Assembly: GCA_026413225.1 (NCBI GenBank)
Contig: CM048552.1
Span: forward strand, 206,969,553 to 207,033,552
Source of the DNA: Otis tarda
Lineage: Eukaryota; Chordata; Aves; Otidiformes; Otididae
Direction: 5' to 3'
DNA length: 64,000 nt
Under the pieces are notes generated by a model that had not been told where the DNA came from, did not search any database, and saw only the letters and a list, made by a program, of their open reading frames with translations. Each line of letters begins with the position of its first letter. Position 1 is the stretch's first letter. This document shows positions 1 to 11,400 of this stretch, in pieces. The position numbers were made by a program, and so were the translations under genes.

Positions 1-3000
1 GCTAGGAGAAGGTTAATTGGCCTGTTCTACACTACAGAATTTAGTGGGTAAAGTTGTTGTGTCAGATGTCACCACTTTGCTCAATTTAAGTCCTGTTGGT
101 AAGACCATGAACTTCAGTGTGGAATCTCTGCCCTTGGAGGTTTTCAACAACTAAATGGACAAAACCCCGGCCAAACTTGGTCTGAATTTGATGTTGAATC
201 TGCTTGGAGTAGGAGGTTGGAACAGAGCCATCGTGAGATCGCTTCCAACCAGGATAATTCTGTGATTATGTGATTCTTATGGTGGAAGTTAACGAGAACC
301 TAGTGGATGTAAACCCCTTCCCAGTACTTCTACCTTGATTAACCGCCCCTTTGGATTCTTGATCGCTTGTAACTCTGGATCATAGTCTTACCACATGAAT
401 ACATGTATTGCAGCTGATTCAGGAACATAAGTCAAATTAAAAAAATCTATTTTTTTCCTAATTTAATAAATGTAAAATTGTGGCATTATTTCACCTACAG
501 AAGAGAGGTCTGTGGGGAACACAACAGGCACTGATTTCATGTAAGAGACTGATGAACAGGAAAGGAAGATTCTCATCTCCATGTTCATAGTAGAAACTAC
601 AGGATGCAGTATGCACGAATTGTACAGAAAGGAAGATTCGTAGATTACTGACATGACTCCAAAATTGCCATTGTTGGAGGTTTTCAGTCAGGGAAGTTGT
701 CCAGATGATTAATTTCTTTCCAGACTTCAAGATTTCTCCCTTCACGTTAGCTTGGCTCAATTATTTTCCAACAAGTTGGCTTGCATCTGACCAAGAAATT
801 CAGTCTTAAATTCAGTACTGGCCGTATTATAGAACTCAAATCTTGCTTTTAACAGCATTAAGTGAAATACCTGTTTCTTGTTCCCCGTGAATATAAAGAG
901 CTTTGGGCTCATTTTGTCATGGCAGAAAGGGTCTCTCCCTATTTCCTCTCTAGTCCCTGCGCAGATAACTTTAATGTAGTCAAATGGATGTTAATACAAG
1001 AGATAAGCTTTTGAGTTTCACACCAAAGTGAAGAAAATGCTTTCTTAGAAGGGTCTCTTTGGCGAAAGATTGAATAACTGAAAATGAGAAGTGCTGCCTC
1101 CCTTTTTTATCTATACAGTTGTTGCCTTGCTGTACAGTACCATGCATCACATCTGTGTCATCTTTATTTACTGCTTGGAATATGTTCCTGATGTTGCAGT
1201 AACTTGCATGTCTCTCCTTGCTAGTTTATCATAATGATAAAGATTTTGCTAATTGAGGCCAAATTCTACTTTCATTGATCTTTGTGCAACCATATTGCAG
1301 CCTGCTTCCCCCACACATCCAAGCGTTGAGCAGAGTTGTGTATCTTGACCCTTTATTTTCCTTAATGCAGTGTGTGTTTGTTAGTTAACTGTCTTGTAAC
1401 CAGCTATTTAGAATTTGCTCTTTGGGGTGCTACATGTAGCAAAAATGTTTAATAATGGATTTCTGTTGCTATGGAAGCAATATATTTATATATGTATATA
1501 CATGTATAAACATGCAGAATTCCCTAGTGAAGACTGAGGATGTTACTCCACAAGACTTTATCTTGGTAGTCCCCTTGAATTTGGAAATAGATCTCTTCTT
1601 GCATTCTCTTTGCCTCATTCTGGATTTTTTGTTTGCTAAAATATTTTTTCCTTTAACCCTTTGTCCTTCCTGGACAGCCCACAGTTCAGCATCGTTGCTG
1701 GGATTATTCTCAGTTATGAGCCACTGAGGATCTTAAGTTTTGCACGATATAGTTCTTCGGTTTGCTTTCTTTTCTTTTTTTTTTTTAGCTGAAATGACAG
1801 TAATCCTGTGAAGGACATCTATATTATTAAATTTTATGGAGGAACTTCTTGTGAAACTGTCAGTAGTGAAGGTGCAAATAGTAAATTAGTAAAGGTACAT
1901 ATCAAATGATTAACTGCAATTTTTACTTCCGCATCATGTAGACTTGTGTTAAAAATAGTCCCATTGTCGTCGTTGCTTCTCCTTCTGAGATGGTCATGGC
2001 ATAATACTCTGTGTAGAACAGAACTGAATGATGGCCAAGATGTTTCTTTGGTTGATGAAAGCAAGTTTCCTGTGGTAGTCCAACAGTGGCAGGTCTTAAA
2101 ATAAAGAAAAAGTTTTCCTTCCTTTCAACTTCCTTTCAGCTGCTTCAGGGTTTTTTTTTTCTGCATGATCTCCAGCCAAAGTTGGCAGGCCTAGAGGGAA
2201 TAATTGGTATCTGTACAATTCAGATATGTCCTTCATCTTAGATTATCTGTGCTCTGTTACTCCAAACAAGGAGTACTCTACGAAAAAGAAGGAAGTCAGG
2301 TCAAAGGGAGGTGCATGATGTAGCACAGTTTGTCTCACCTACAAAAATACATATTTTTAGCTGCTCCAGTACTGACTGGGGGAGGTGGTCTGTGACCTGT
2401 GTCTCTAGAGCAGCATGTGGCTTATGAGTCTTCCCACAACATTACGAGTTGCCCTAGACTGTAGAAGGTTGAAAAAGTTCAAAGAAAGGCCTCCAGAGAG
2501 AGAGTCAAGCATGATGTCTCTTCTCCACCGTGACCTGTTCAGGATTGTTGCTTGCAGATAGGAAAGGTTTGAGAATCAGAGAAACTATCACTTCTAGGTA
2601 TGTAAGGATTTGCGGTATTCTTCCATTTTTTTTTCTACAAGATGACATAGGACAATATTTGTTGAAGTCTTCCCGTATTCTGCTCCCCAATGCGTTTTTC
2701 AACCATATCTTGAATATTAGGTTTCTGTGCACAGCAGTTGCAGGTAACATTCATCTGTTTATAACTGATGAACTTTGGGGAATTCTGTGATATATAGTAA
2801 ATTACTTCAGCCCTCAACCTGGTACTGACACCATTTGCCTAACTACAGAGAAGCTCCCCAGCAGCACACAAAACATCCAACAAGAACTGACTCTTTGCTT
2901 CTCTGTCCCACTTTGCATGTTCTATGAGCGTAGCCAGGAGTCAATGCCGATTCCTGTGGGACCATACATCAGACAGAGATCGACAGAGAACGTACATTCC

Positions 3001-4278
3001 AGCTGTATCTCTGGAGCCCTTTTCTGCTGCTGTGAAGGAAAATAGGGTGATGGCTTTATAGTTGTCTGGAGAAAAAAGCTGGCCTAGTTTTTAAGATTTG
3101 AGTTTGTAGAGGGGCCAGTTCACTACTATCTCTGCTACAGATTTCCTCTGTGAATTCGATGAATCCTTTAGTTTTTCTATGTCTCTTTGCCCCTCTGTGA
3201 AATGGGATAACAATATGTGTGGTACTGCATGGGCAGAGGACAGAAGGACACTGTCAAATGCTTGGATTTGGTGTCAGCAAAGGTGGATGAAAGAGAGTGT
3301 CCAGCAGAGATTTTGGGGATGTTTTCTTCTCTCTTTTTGATCCTATAGCACTTTCACATGCTACTAACATGAAATAACACCTTTTTTTTTCTTTTCTTAA
3401 GATAACTATAACCTTAGGAAAAAAAGAGGATGATGTTTCTCTCATTTCTTATCTCGTTAATAAGGATATGTCTTCCCTCCTAGAACAAATGAGTTGCCTT
3501 GGTGCAAAAATCTTTTTTTTTATTCTACTATTGTTTAAAAGTTGAACAATACACTATGTTAATTTGTTACTGTGCCACTCAGGCAATGCAAAGGAAGTCA
3601 GGAAAGAGACCCCTTGGAAACTGTATGGAAAGAATAGTTTTGTGGAGATGTTTTTAGCCTGTGGATATATGTTAAGAGCAAACTTAGTACTCTTATTGTT
3701 CTGGGTCTTGCATGAATTGTGATTCTAAGCATTGCTAAATGTATTGCTTTCAATTTTTCATTGTTTTCAAACTGGTCATGGGCTTGTTGCAGCAAGCATT
3801 GCCCAACTTTATTTCTTCAGAACAAAACCTTAAATGAACCATTGGTGAAAATACTTGAATCACACTTTCCTAGAAGTGCACTGCATATTTGAAGAAGTCT
3901 TTTCCTGCTCTCTTTTTTTGTTTGTTTGTTTTTAATTTGTATAGATGCTGATAGCATTGAATTAGAGTTAATGTAAGGATGTTCTTCCATAGTAGTTGCA
4001 TTACGAATGAATATTGCTATTTGTTAAATAGTGTTATGGAAAAAAACGAAGGTTAGTAGGGTAGCTTTTTCTATTCATCATAGCTGATTCATATTTTTTT
4101 TAATTGTTTGGCGTTTTACTTGTTTCTTACAATAGATTATTTCATTTATTTAATACTATACTGTGTAGAATTAACTCTATTCTAGACTATTCCACACTAG
4201 ACTGTTTTGCCAAAGTTTTGCAAGAGGAATAGTTGTGCCTGGATAACTGACCTCCTGCCTGGTTTATGTGTAAACTTA
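1..4278. other. NOX4 intron 2 sequence (left part)
   Basis: The sequence is AT-rich and noncoding. Apart from a CR1 3' end at 115-283, an AT-rich tract near 1484-1507 and short T runs, I see nothing specific. A stretch near 1252-1300 (GGCCAAATTCTAC...) resembles an ancient amniote interspersed repeat, but only weakly. I looked for NOX4 exon 2 (human KTFLLYNQGPEYHYLHQM) and did not find it here or up to 8305. Confidence 0.6.
115..283 (+). mobile_element. CR1 LINE 3' end, old copy
   Basis: The stretch from CCCTTGGAGGTTTTCAACAA through GGAGTAGGAGGTTGGA to CTTCCAACCAGGATAATTCT and a short ATTCTGTGATTATGTGATTCT tail has the usual order of the end of the CR1 frame and its 3' UTR. It is clearly diverged. 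The upstream border is approximate. Confidence 0.8.
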
Positions 4279-4452
4279 TGTTGTGGTTTCGTTTAGTGAG
4301 GGGGGGCCTAAGATGGTAGCTTCTGTAGGAAGCTGCTAGAAGTTGCTCCCCTTTGTTCAGTGGACTCAGCCGGGCCTAGGGCGGACCCACTGCTGGCCAA
4401 GGCCGAGCCAATTGGTAGCAGAGTGTTCCGTGATAACGCCTCTGTGATAACA

Positions 4453-4460
4453 TATTTAAG
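4453..4460 (+). promoter_or_regulatory. TATA-like box of LTR copy 1
   Basis: TATTTAAG lies about 175 bp into the LTR, just before the purine-rich AAGGGGAAAACAG. The same octamer and context are kept in the second LTR, which supports it as the viral core promoter. Activity is not shown by sequence alone. Confidence 0.5.
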
Positions 4461-5247
4461 AAGGGGAAAACAGAAAAAAAAGAGAGAAGGGAAGATGTGA
4501 AGAAGCTGAGCGGGGGCAAAGGTGCAGAGGGGGAGGGGCAGGCCTCATGGGCCTTGTAGGCCTCACTCTCTGGCCTCTTGCCAGGCGGCCGACTGGGCCC
4601 GACTCGGTCCGGCCCGGCTGCAAGAAGTGGAGAGGAGATGAGCTGGATGATGTGAAGAGATTCTGAGAGGCGTCTGCCAGCTTGTTGTGAAGAACTTCTC
4701 TTGTGAGAGGAACGGCTGCAGACACCAAGGTCAGTTCAGAAGGAGCGGGAGGAGTAATGCGGCTCCTGGCAGAGATTTCCCCTGCAGCCTGTGGTGTCGA
4801 CCATGGTGGAGCAGGTTGTCCCCCTGCAGCCCACGGAGGTCCACGGAGGAGCAGAGATCCACCTGGATCCCGTGAAGGACCCCACAGTGGGGGAGGTGGA
4901 TGCCTGAAGGCGGCTGTGGCCTATGGAGGGCCCGCTGGGGCAGCCGTTCTGGAGAGACTACTGCACCCCGTGGAAGAGATGACCCACGCTGGAGCAGTTT
5001 CAGGAAGGACTGTGGCGTATGTGTGGGACCCCACAACAGAGCAGGGGAGGAATGTGAGGAGTTCTTCCCCCGACCATGAAGCAGCGGCGTAAAACAACAC
5101 GTGATGAACTGACTGCAACCCCCATTCCCTATTCCCCCCTGTGCCCCTCAGGAGGGGAAGGTAGTAGAGATAATGTTAAGCTTGGGAAGAGGGAGGGGTG
5201 GATGGAGGTTATCTTGTTCTCTGTCTCATGATCCTGCTGTTTTTAGT

Positions 5248-5253
5248 AATAAA
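5248..5253 (+). promoter_or_regulatory. Polyadenylation signal of LTR copy 1
   Basis: AATAAA within TAGTAATAAATGAATAG lies about 185 bp before the LTR end and is kept in copy 2. With the TATA-like box it implies an unusually long R region of roughly 770 bp. As the LTR is in sense with NOX4, it could act as a premature poly(A) site for long transcripts. Confidence 0.5.
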
Positions 5254-5437
5254 TGAATAGTTTTCCCCAAGTCGAGTCTGTTTTGCCTGTAACGGTAACT
5301 TTAAGGATTTTCTCCCTGTCCTTATCTCAAACCTCGAGCCATTTTTCCTTATATTATCTCTCCCTATTCTCTCGGAGGGTGGGTGGAGCGAGAGAGAGAC
5401 TGCGTAGTCTGGTCCCGATCGGGGCTGAACTACAACA

Positions 5438-8305
5438 ACTTGAAGACAATGTAAATTCTTGAGAAACTAACAATGTATCGTGCAGGTCATATAATAAAAT
5501 TATTACGATTTTCGGATTACTTTACTTATTAATTCTATTGTAGCTTTTTTCAGCTTTTAGATGTTAGTCAAGAGCTACAAAAATGGCTCAGTTTACTTCA
5601 GAGTTTTGCATAACATTAGTTCTACATAATTCTTGTGTTTTTCAAATCATACTTGTTCAACTAACTTAAATCGGGTAGCACATCAGCAAGCTCTAGTAAA
5701 AATGCTTATATGTGTTTAATGATCATGGTTTTGAAGTTATTGCTTTTATGAGGTGTGTAGCTCATTTTTAGCTTCCCTTTAGAGTAATAATAATAAATGA
5801 AAATAGTCTTGTATATGCAAATGACACATTATAGAGACATTTTACTTGCCATTAAGTCCAATCATTTCAAGGGTATTGTCATTTTTAATGATAGTCCAAA
5901 AATATTTACGATGTTCTAAAGTCACGTTAAGCTCCTATGGACAAGGATAAAGAAATATTTGTTGTGATATTGTTCACATATATTTTTTTTATCATACTTT
6001 AAAGTGGAAAGTGACATCAGCATTCAGTAAAATCTCAGCTCCATTGCTGAGGTTATGGCCATCATAGCTGGTGCTCAGTTGTCATTGCACTTGGGCTCTG
6101 GACCAGTTGGGAGAGTCCAGAAGGGAGAGGAGAGGATGGTCTAAAGTCTGAAGAACACAACTTGCGAGGGAAAAGTAGCAAGAATAATCTCTCATTGTGC
6201 ATGTGAACAGAACGTGAAGTAACCGATGAAATAGAAGCAAGGGAGGTTTTATGTAAGGGAAAAAAAGGACTAACAGTGCATTGGAAGAAGTAGTGGAGGA
6301 GGTCTGGAGAGTGGGAAAGAGCTAAGTGATGTGGTTCATTCTAGTCTTATTTCTATAACTCAGTAGGTTAGACATGCCTCTGTTGTAAGCGTCCTTCTCA
6401 GTGTCACTTTCGTGAGATCTGCTCCTGGGATATTTGGCAGGGGTCCTGCATTTACATGGCAGAAAACAAGGTAGAGCACATCTTGTGGGGTAATTGCTCC
6501 TACTTCTCATGGGCAACTTCTGAGAGAAAGTGCTCTTAAAACTGCTTTGTTCTGTGGAAGCTGGTAATGTCTGGTGAGGAGGTTCCTAGCACTCAGGTCT
6601 AGCTAAATAACCTAAAGCAGCCAGAAGAGAAATGGGATTTAGGTGAAGAGCTTGATGCTTCAGGTAGGTTGAACATAGAATCATGGAATGATTTGGGTTG
6701 GAAGAGACCTTTAAAGGCCATGTAGTCCAACCCCCTTGAAAGGAGCAGGGACATCTCCTACCAGATCAGGTTGCTCAGAGCCCCATCCAACCTGGCCTTG
6801 AACGTTTCCAGGTCTGGGGCATCCACCACCTCTCTGGGCAACCTGTGCCAGTGTTCCACCACCCTCATTGTTTGCCTACTGATTGTGTGCCCAAAGGTAC
6901 TGCAGAGAAGGTGGGGTACGTGGATGTTACTGTGAGAGGAGGCAATTTTATGGTACTGAGAAGATCCTGTCGTGCTGTCATACTTGTGATCTTACTAGAC
7001 ATGCTGAAGTCCAGTTATTTTGTTTATTTTATTTTTAGTGGCTGATGTATTCATCCATTTTGGTGACATGTAGATAAGTGTAGACAACTAATAGCAATTA
7101 CAAATTTTGAAATTACAAAGTTTTAAAATAATTTTTGTAAAAAAATTTCCAAATAAATAAAACCTCTTTGCTTCTCTCCAGTTCTGTTTCTTCTATCGAT
7201 ATAATAAATGTTTCACTGATGAAATCTTTTGACTGAGAAATAACAATTTTTTGACATAAAGTTTTATTTTGAAAAAGTAATAAATCTTCTGTAATTTTTA
7301 TGAGATAATTTATACCTTTTCAAATCATTCACATACCTCTGCAGTATTTGAGTTACCTTATAGTATAATAGTTTTTTATTAATTTCTTCAGGAGTTGGAA
7401 AACTTGAGGTTTAGAGAACATTGTAAGAAATATCCTTCTAGAAGTGTTAGCAGTCTAAAAGCATCTTTTATATAAGCTAGTAAAATGGTAATTCAACCTA
7501 ATAACTAGCAGAACAATGGCATTTTGCTAACTATTTAAAAACCCATAAATGAATGAAAGAATACAGATTAAAGATTAAAAAATACAGGGTTATGACATTA
7601 ATCTATGCTTTGTTCGTTTATTTGACAAGTGTTTTTGTTCTAATTACGTAAGTTCCAAATATACCAGTGAAAGCATTAGGGAAATTAGATTTCATTACAG
7701 TTCCCAGCTATTGAGTAGTTAAAATGAAGAAACCCTACTTTCTTTAGGTCCAAATATGGCACTGCATAGTGTGAATGGATGAGAAGATCGGTGACAATTC
7801 CATAATGACCCTTGAAACAATATTATAATTTCAGTTTAATTGAATCAATATTTTTTACATTTTGGTTGTTTGCCAGAAAATCATTACACTTTATTTAAGT
7901 GGCTGTCTAATGTCTTCATAGGATTTATCCCTTTTTCCTATTTAATTATGACTGTTGACGCTTTCAGGTAATTTCTTGTTGTCTCAGATATACTTTGTTC
8001 CATGTGGCTTTAAGCAGAGATGAGGATACTGGTTCCTTCAGTAGAAAGTTGGTGTTTGTTGACATTATTGATGACAAAATGAATATTTTGATGTGAAGGT
8101 GAGAGCTGTTTCCCTCGAAGGACAGGATAACGTGCTGTGTATACAGTGTTTTTTCCAGTACATGTAAATCATGAAACTCCACTATTCTGATGAGTTAAGA
8201 GAGCATGGGAACCGTTCAGTTTCACAGGAAAGAAAATGAGGTTGAATACTGAATACACCTGAACCATTTTCTCCCTGTAATCTAACTCTTGCTGTGTTTG
8301 TTCAG
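5438..8305. other. NOX4 intron 2 sequence (right part)
   Basis: This runs from the end of the solo LTR to exon 3. It is AT-rich, with one minus-strand CR1 piece (6674-6870). The rest, including 6871-8305, shows no gene, RNA or repeat that I recognise. Confidence 0.6.
6674..6870 (-). mobile_element. CR1 LINE 3' end
   Basis: It begins CATAGAATCATGGAATGATT and continues with the standard reverse-complement CR1 3' end (GGTTGGAAGAGACCTTTAAA, then CACCTCTCTGGGCAACCTGT), stopping after CACCCTCATTG. It is 5' truncated to about 0.2 kb. Confidence 0.92.
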
Positions 8306-8416
8306 CTAGGATTGTGTGTTAGCAGAGCTTCAGCATCTGTCCTCAATCTCAACTGCTGCCTGGTCCTTCTACCGATGTGCCGTGTTCTCTTGGCCTTCCT
8401 GCGAGGGTCTCAGAAG
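8306..8416 (+). CDS. NOX4: NOX4 exon 3 (helix 2, start of B-loop)
   Basis: The exon has 111 nt, 37 codons, phase 0 at both ends. It follows a TTTGTTCAG acceptor and ends at CAGAAG before GTAAGT. The product starts [16 protein letters not shown], close to human NOX4 from about residue 52. It forms transmembrane helix 2 (VLNLN to LLAFL) and runs into the cytosolic B-loop at RGSQK. The open frame continues past the donor into the intron, but GTAAGT is a near-ideal donor and the next exon continues the family alignment exactly. Confidence 0.95.
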
Positions 8417-11400
8417 GTAAGTACTGTCCTCAGCATGCAGCGGTTGAGAAGAAGAGGGCCCTGGCCCCTGTTTAGTCTGAAAATAATAGGAAAAAAATCT
8501 GTTCTATCCCTCTTTCTTATACAGCATGTGCCTGCATGGCGCAAGTATCGGACATTAAGCCTGGGTTCATGACTCCTTTGAAGACAGTGCCTTGGCTGTC
8601 GTTGTCTGGTTTGACTGGCCTTGCTGTGAGGAAGGTTTCTTCAATGCATTTTAAGGACAGGGAGTTGCTGTGGAACTGTAACCAGACAAAGTCTTTTTCT
8701 TTCCCAACTGTAATATAAAAAACATCTGTGTCCTCTCTACTGCTTCCTGGTACAATTCAACAGAGCAAGAACAACTTTATCTTTGCATGGCCAGAAGTGT
8801 CCAACTAGGGATGATAGAACTTTAAATAAAATACTCAACCTGATATATTTATTATCATGGGACAAAAAAAAGAGTTCCGCAAAGCTAAGAGGGTTTGTTT
8901 TCTGTATCAGTACTCAGTAAACAATAGTTTAGCTTGTTTGTGATTTGCCAGTTGCTTTTACAGAAATGTAAGTAAAGCTTCTGAGGAAGATCTGTGTTTT
9001 CTAGATGGTTGCCGTTTGAACTTAGGAGTTCTTTTCATCATGTGACAGCACCCATAAGATTAAGTGTCTATAGATGCACAAATGTATGCAAATACACCTT
9101 TCCCTCTGTTCCTGCTCGCTAAAGAGTCAGTGATGCCTACAGCAATTAGTGCTGGAATTCCTAAATTTTCAGGCCGGAAGGGACATTGCTTTATGTGCTC
9201 TTGAAATGTATGTAATACCGATCCAACTGTGATTTCTTCATTAAGACCTCAAAATTGGCTCATTGACATAATCCTGTAGTTTTTAGATTTAGGTACTGTG
9301 CTTGCAAGTGTGTTAAACCTAGTAAAAGCTGGATTTGCTATTATGTCACCTCGGTTGCTGTTAGTATTTTTTTTTTTTTTGCTTTGTTTTAGAAGAGAGA
9401 TTGCTTGAATTCTTCTCTTACTAGGTTGCCAGCAGGAAAACCAGAAGGCTGCTAGATAAAAGTAAAACTTTCCATGTGACGTGTGGTGTTACAATATGCA
9501 TCTTTTCAGGTGAGAGCTTACTGTGCTGAGCAGCAGCTTCTTTGGGAAACATATTGAAGCACGACCCTGTGGTTTTTCTTGTGTGGTACATTTGGGGGTA
9601 GTCTTGCTCTGTGCTTCCCTGCCTGAAATTGTGAATGTTTTCTCAAATGTGTGTGGGTTTTGGTTTATCTTCCCTTTAAATACATGGGTTTACATTCTAA
9701 TGCCAAGCCTTTCCTTAAAATTCCGGTTTTTTAAAAGGACAGATGTGTGAGATCAGGTCAAAATCTGCCTATACAAGTGCCCCTGCATCGTACCTGAGGA
9801 GTTTGAGTGAAGCAGCAGGGTGTTCCAGGCTTATCTGCAGAAGAGGGAGCAATGGAGACAAATACCCAATTTGGGGAAGAAGAAATATTCTTGATGGGAC
9901 GCTTTCGAATGTTATCTCCCAGCTGAAGCATTGCAGTATGGAAATGATTGCTGTAGTGTTAAAAAAATCTTAAAATACATACAGCTGTCTGCCATGAATA
10001 TCTGTAACCTGATTTACTTTAGAAAAAGAATTCCTTAGTCCCTGATATGCATCTCATGCAGGTGATGTGATTATAGTTTAGTGTCTGGGTAGCCACTTTT
10101 CTTTACGTCAAGGGAACATCTACCTCTTGTTTCCAGATCTCAGCTTTGTTTTGGTTTTTTTTTCAGTTTTACATGTTGCTGCTCATCTGGTGAACGCTCT
10201 TAACTTCTCTGAGAACTACAACGAAGACTTTCTGGCACTAAATGCAGCGAACTATCGCGGTGAGGTGAGCCAGCTGTCCTTTTGTATTTTCCTTTTAAGT
10301 ATGGTCTTTAAATACATGATTATTTGTATATCCAGTTCCATTGTGTCATCCATCCTATGATCTATACAGTGCTGCTGATTTTGTGCATTGAAAACTCACC
10401 GTCACGTGGATTTCTGTAGATTTTATTCTTTCTCTGGACAAAGGAAGTTTTAAGCGCTTTGAGTCAGCAGGATTCAGACCGATTGGATTGCGAGGTGGAG
10501 AACGCTGTCATCAAGTACTTTCACCTTACAACCTGTTCTCCTGCTTCTCTACAACATGCTTTAACCTTTAGTCGGCCCTGAATTGGTCAGGCAGTTGGAC
10601 TCGATGATCCTTGTAGGTCCCTTCCAACTGAAATAGTCTGATTCTGTTCTGCTTCTGCTTCCCTCTGTTCCTTGGGTGGGCCTGACTGAGAAACTTACAC
10701 TGCTGTTTTGGGAAAATACATTCTGCTTGTGCAAAATTTGGAATATACTGCTATGTGACATGTACTGAGGATTTGAGGATAGAGAGATTTGAGAGTGATT
10801 TTGCATTTCTGAGCTGCAGAGGGAACTGTAAATGTATGTGCTAAGAGTGGAATTAGCTATCTGCAGGAGCTGTGCTGGAAACTGATTTCTACTTATGAAG
10901 CACTTTGTTTGCATGACTTCTCTGACTGTGGTGCAGATCTCCTGAAGGCATATCACAGTCCTAGTCCCTCCTCCAGGTGCTTGCTGGTGTATTTGGCGCT
11001 GGGGAGATGTCTGCAGATAGGACTAAGACCAGAGTCTAGGATTCTTTCTTCTTAGGACTGCAATCAAGTTCTCTCTTGTTTATGTTCCAGTCTCAAGTCT
11101 GCTTTTCTTTTCTATCAACCAGCTTCGTTAGGAAAGATTTAGAATGACCCTATCCCAGCTGCATCCTTTCCTGGAAAAGGAGAGCTTGACTCAGCCCAGG
11201 CTCATGAGGACCAGCAACCAAGGTCTTCTACTCCCTGGGTGAATGATCTCATCTCCCAGCTATTTTATGGCAGGCAGACATGCCAACACCAACTATTGTG
11301 CAGAGGTTCTGGATTGAACTGTGTCTGCATGTGTTAGGAGTGGTCTAATAGACTTTGCCTCATGAGGAACATCAGCAGGAGCTTGCCTCAGGCAAGAACT

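Larger units (their letters stand above)
4279..5437 (+). mobile_element. Solo LTR of an endogenous retrovirus, copy 1
   Basis: A 1,159 bp element starts TGTTGTGGTTTCGTTTAGTG and ends CTGAACTACAACA, the TG...CA ends of a retroviral LTR. The flanks ACTTA (4274-4278) and ACTTG (5438-5442) look like a 5-bp target duplication with one change. It aligns along its whole length with the reverse complement of 41783-42928. Inside are a TATA-like box, a GC-rich middle and an AATAAA signal. No internal retroviral sequence is present, so it is a solo LTR from recombination. The 5-bp duplication would suit an ERVL-type family, but I cannot name it. It lies in NOX4 intron 2 in sense orientation. Confidence 0.9.
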
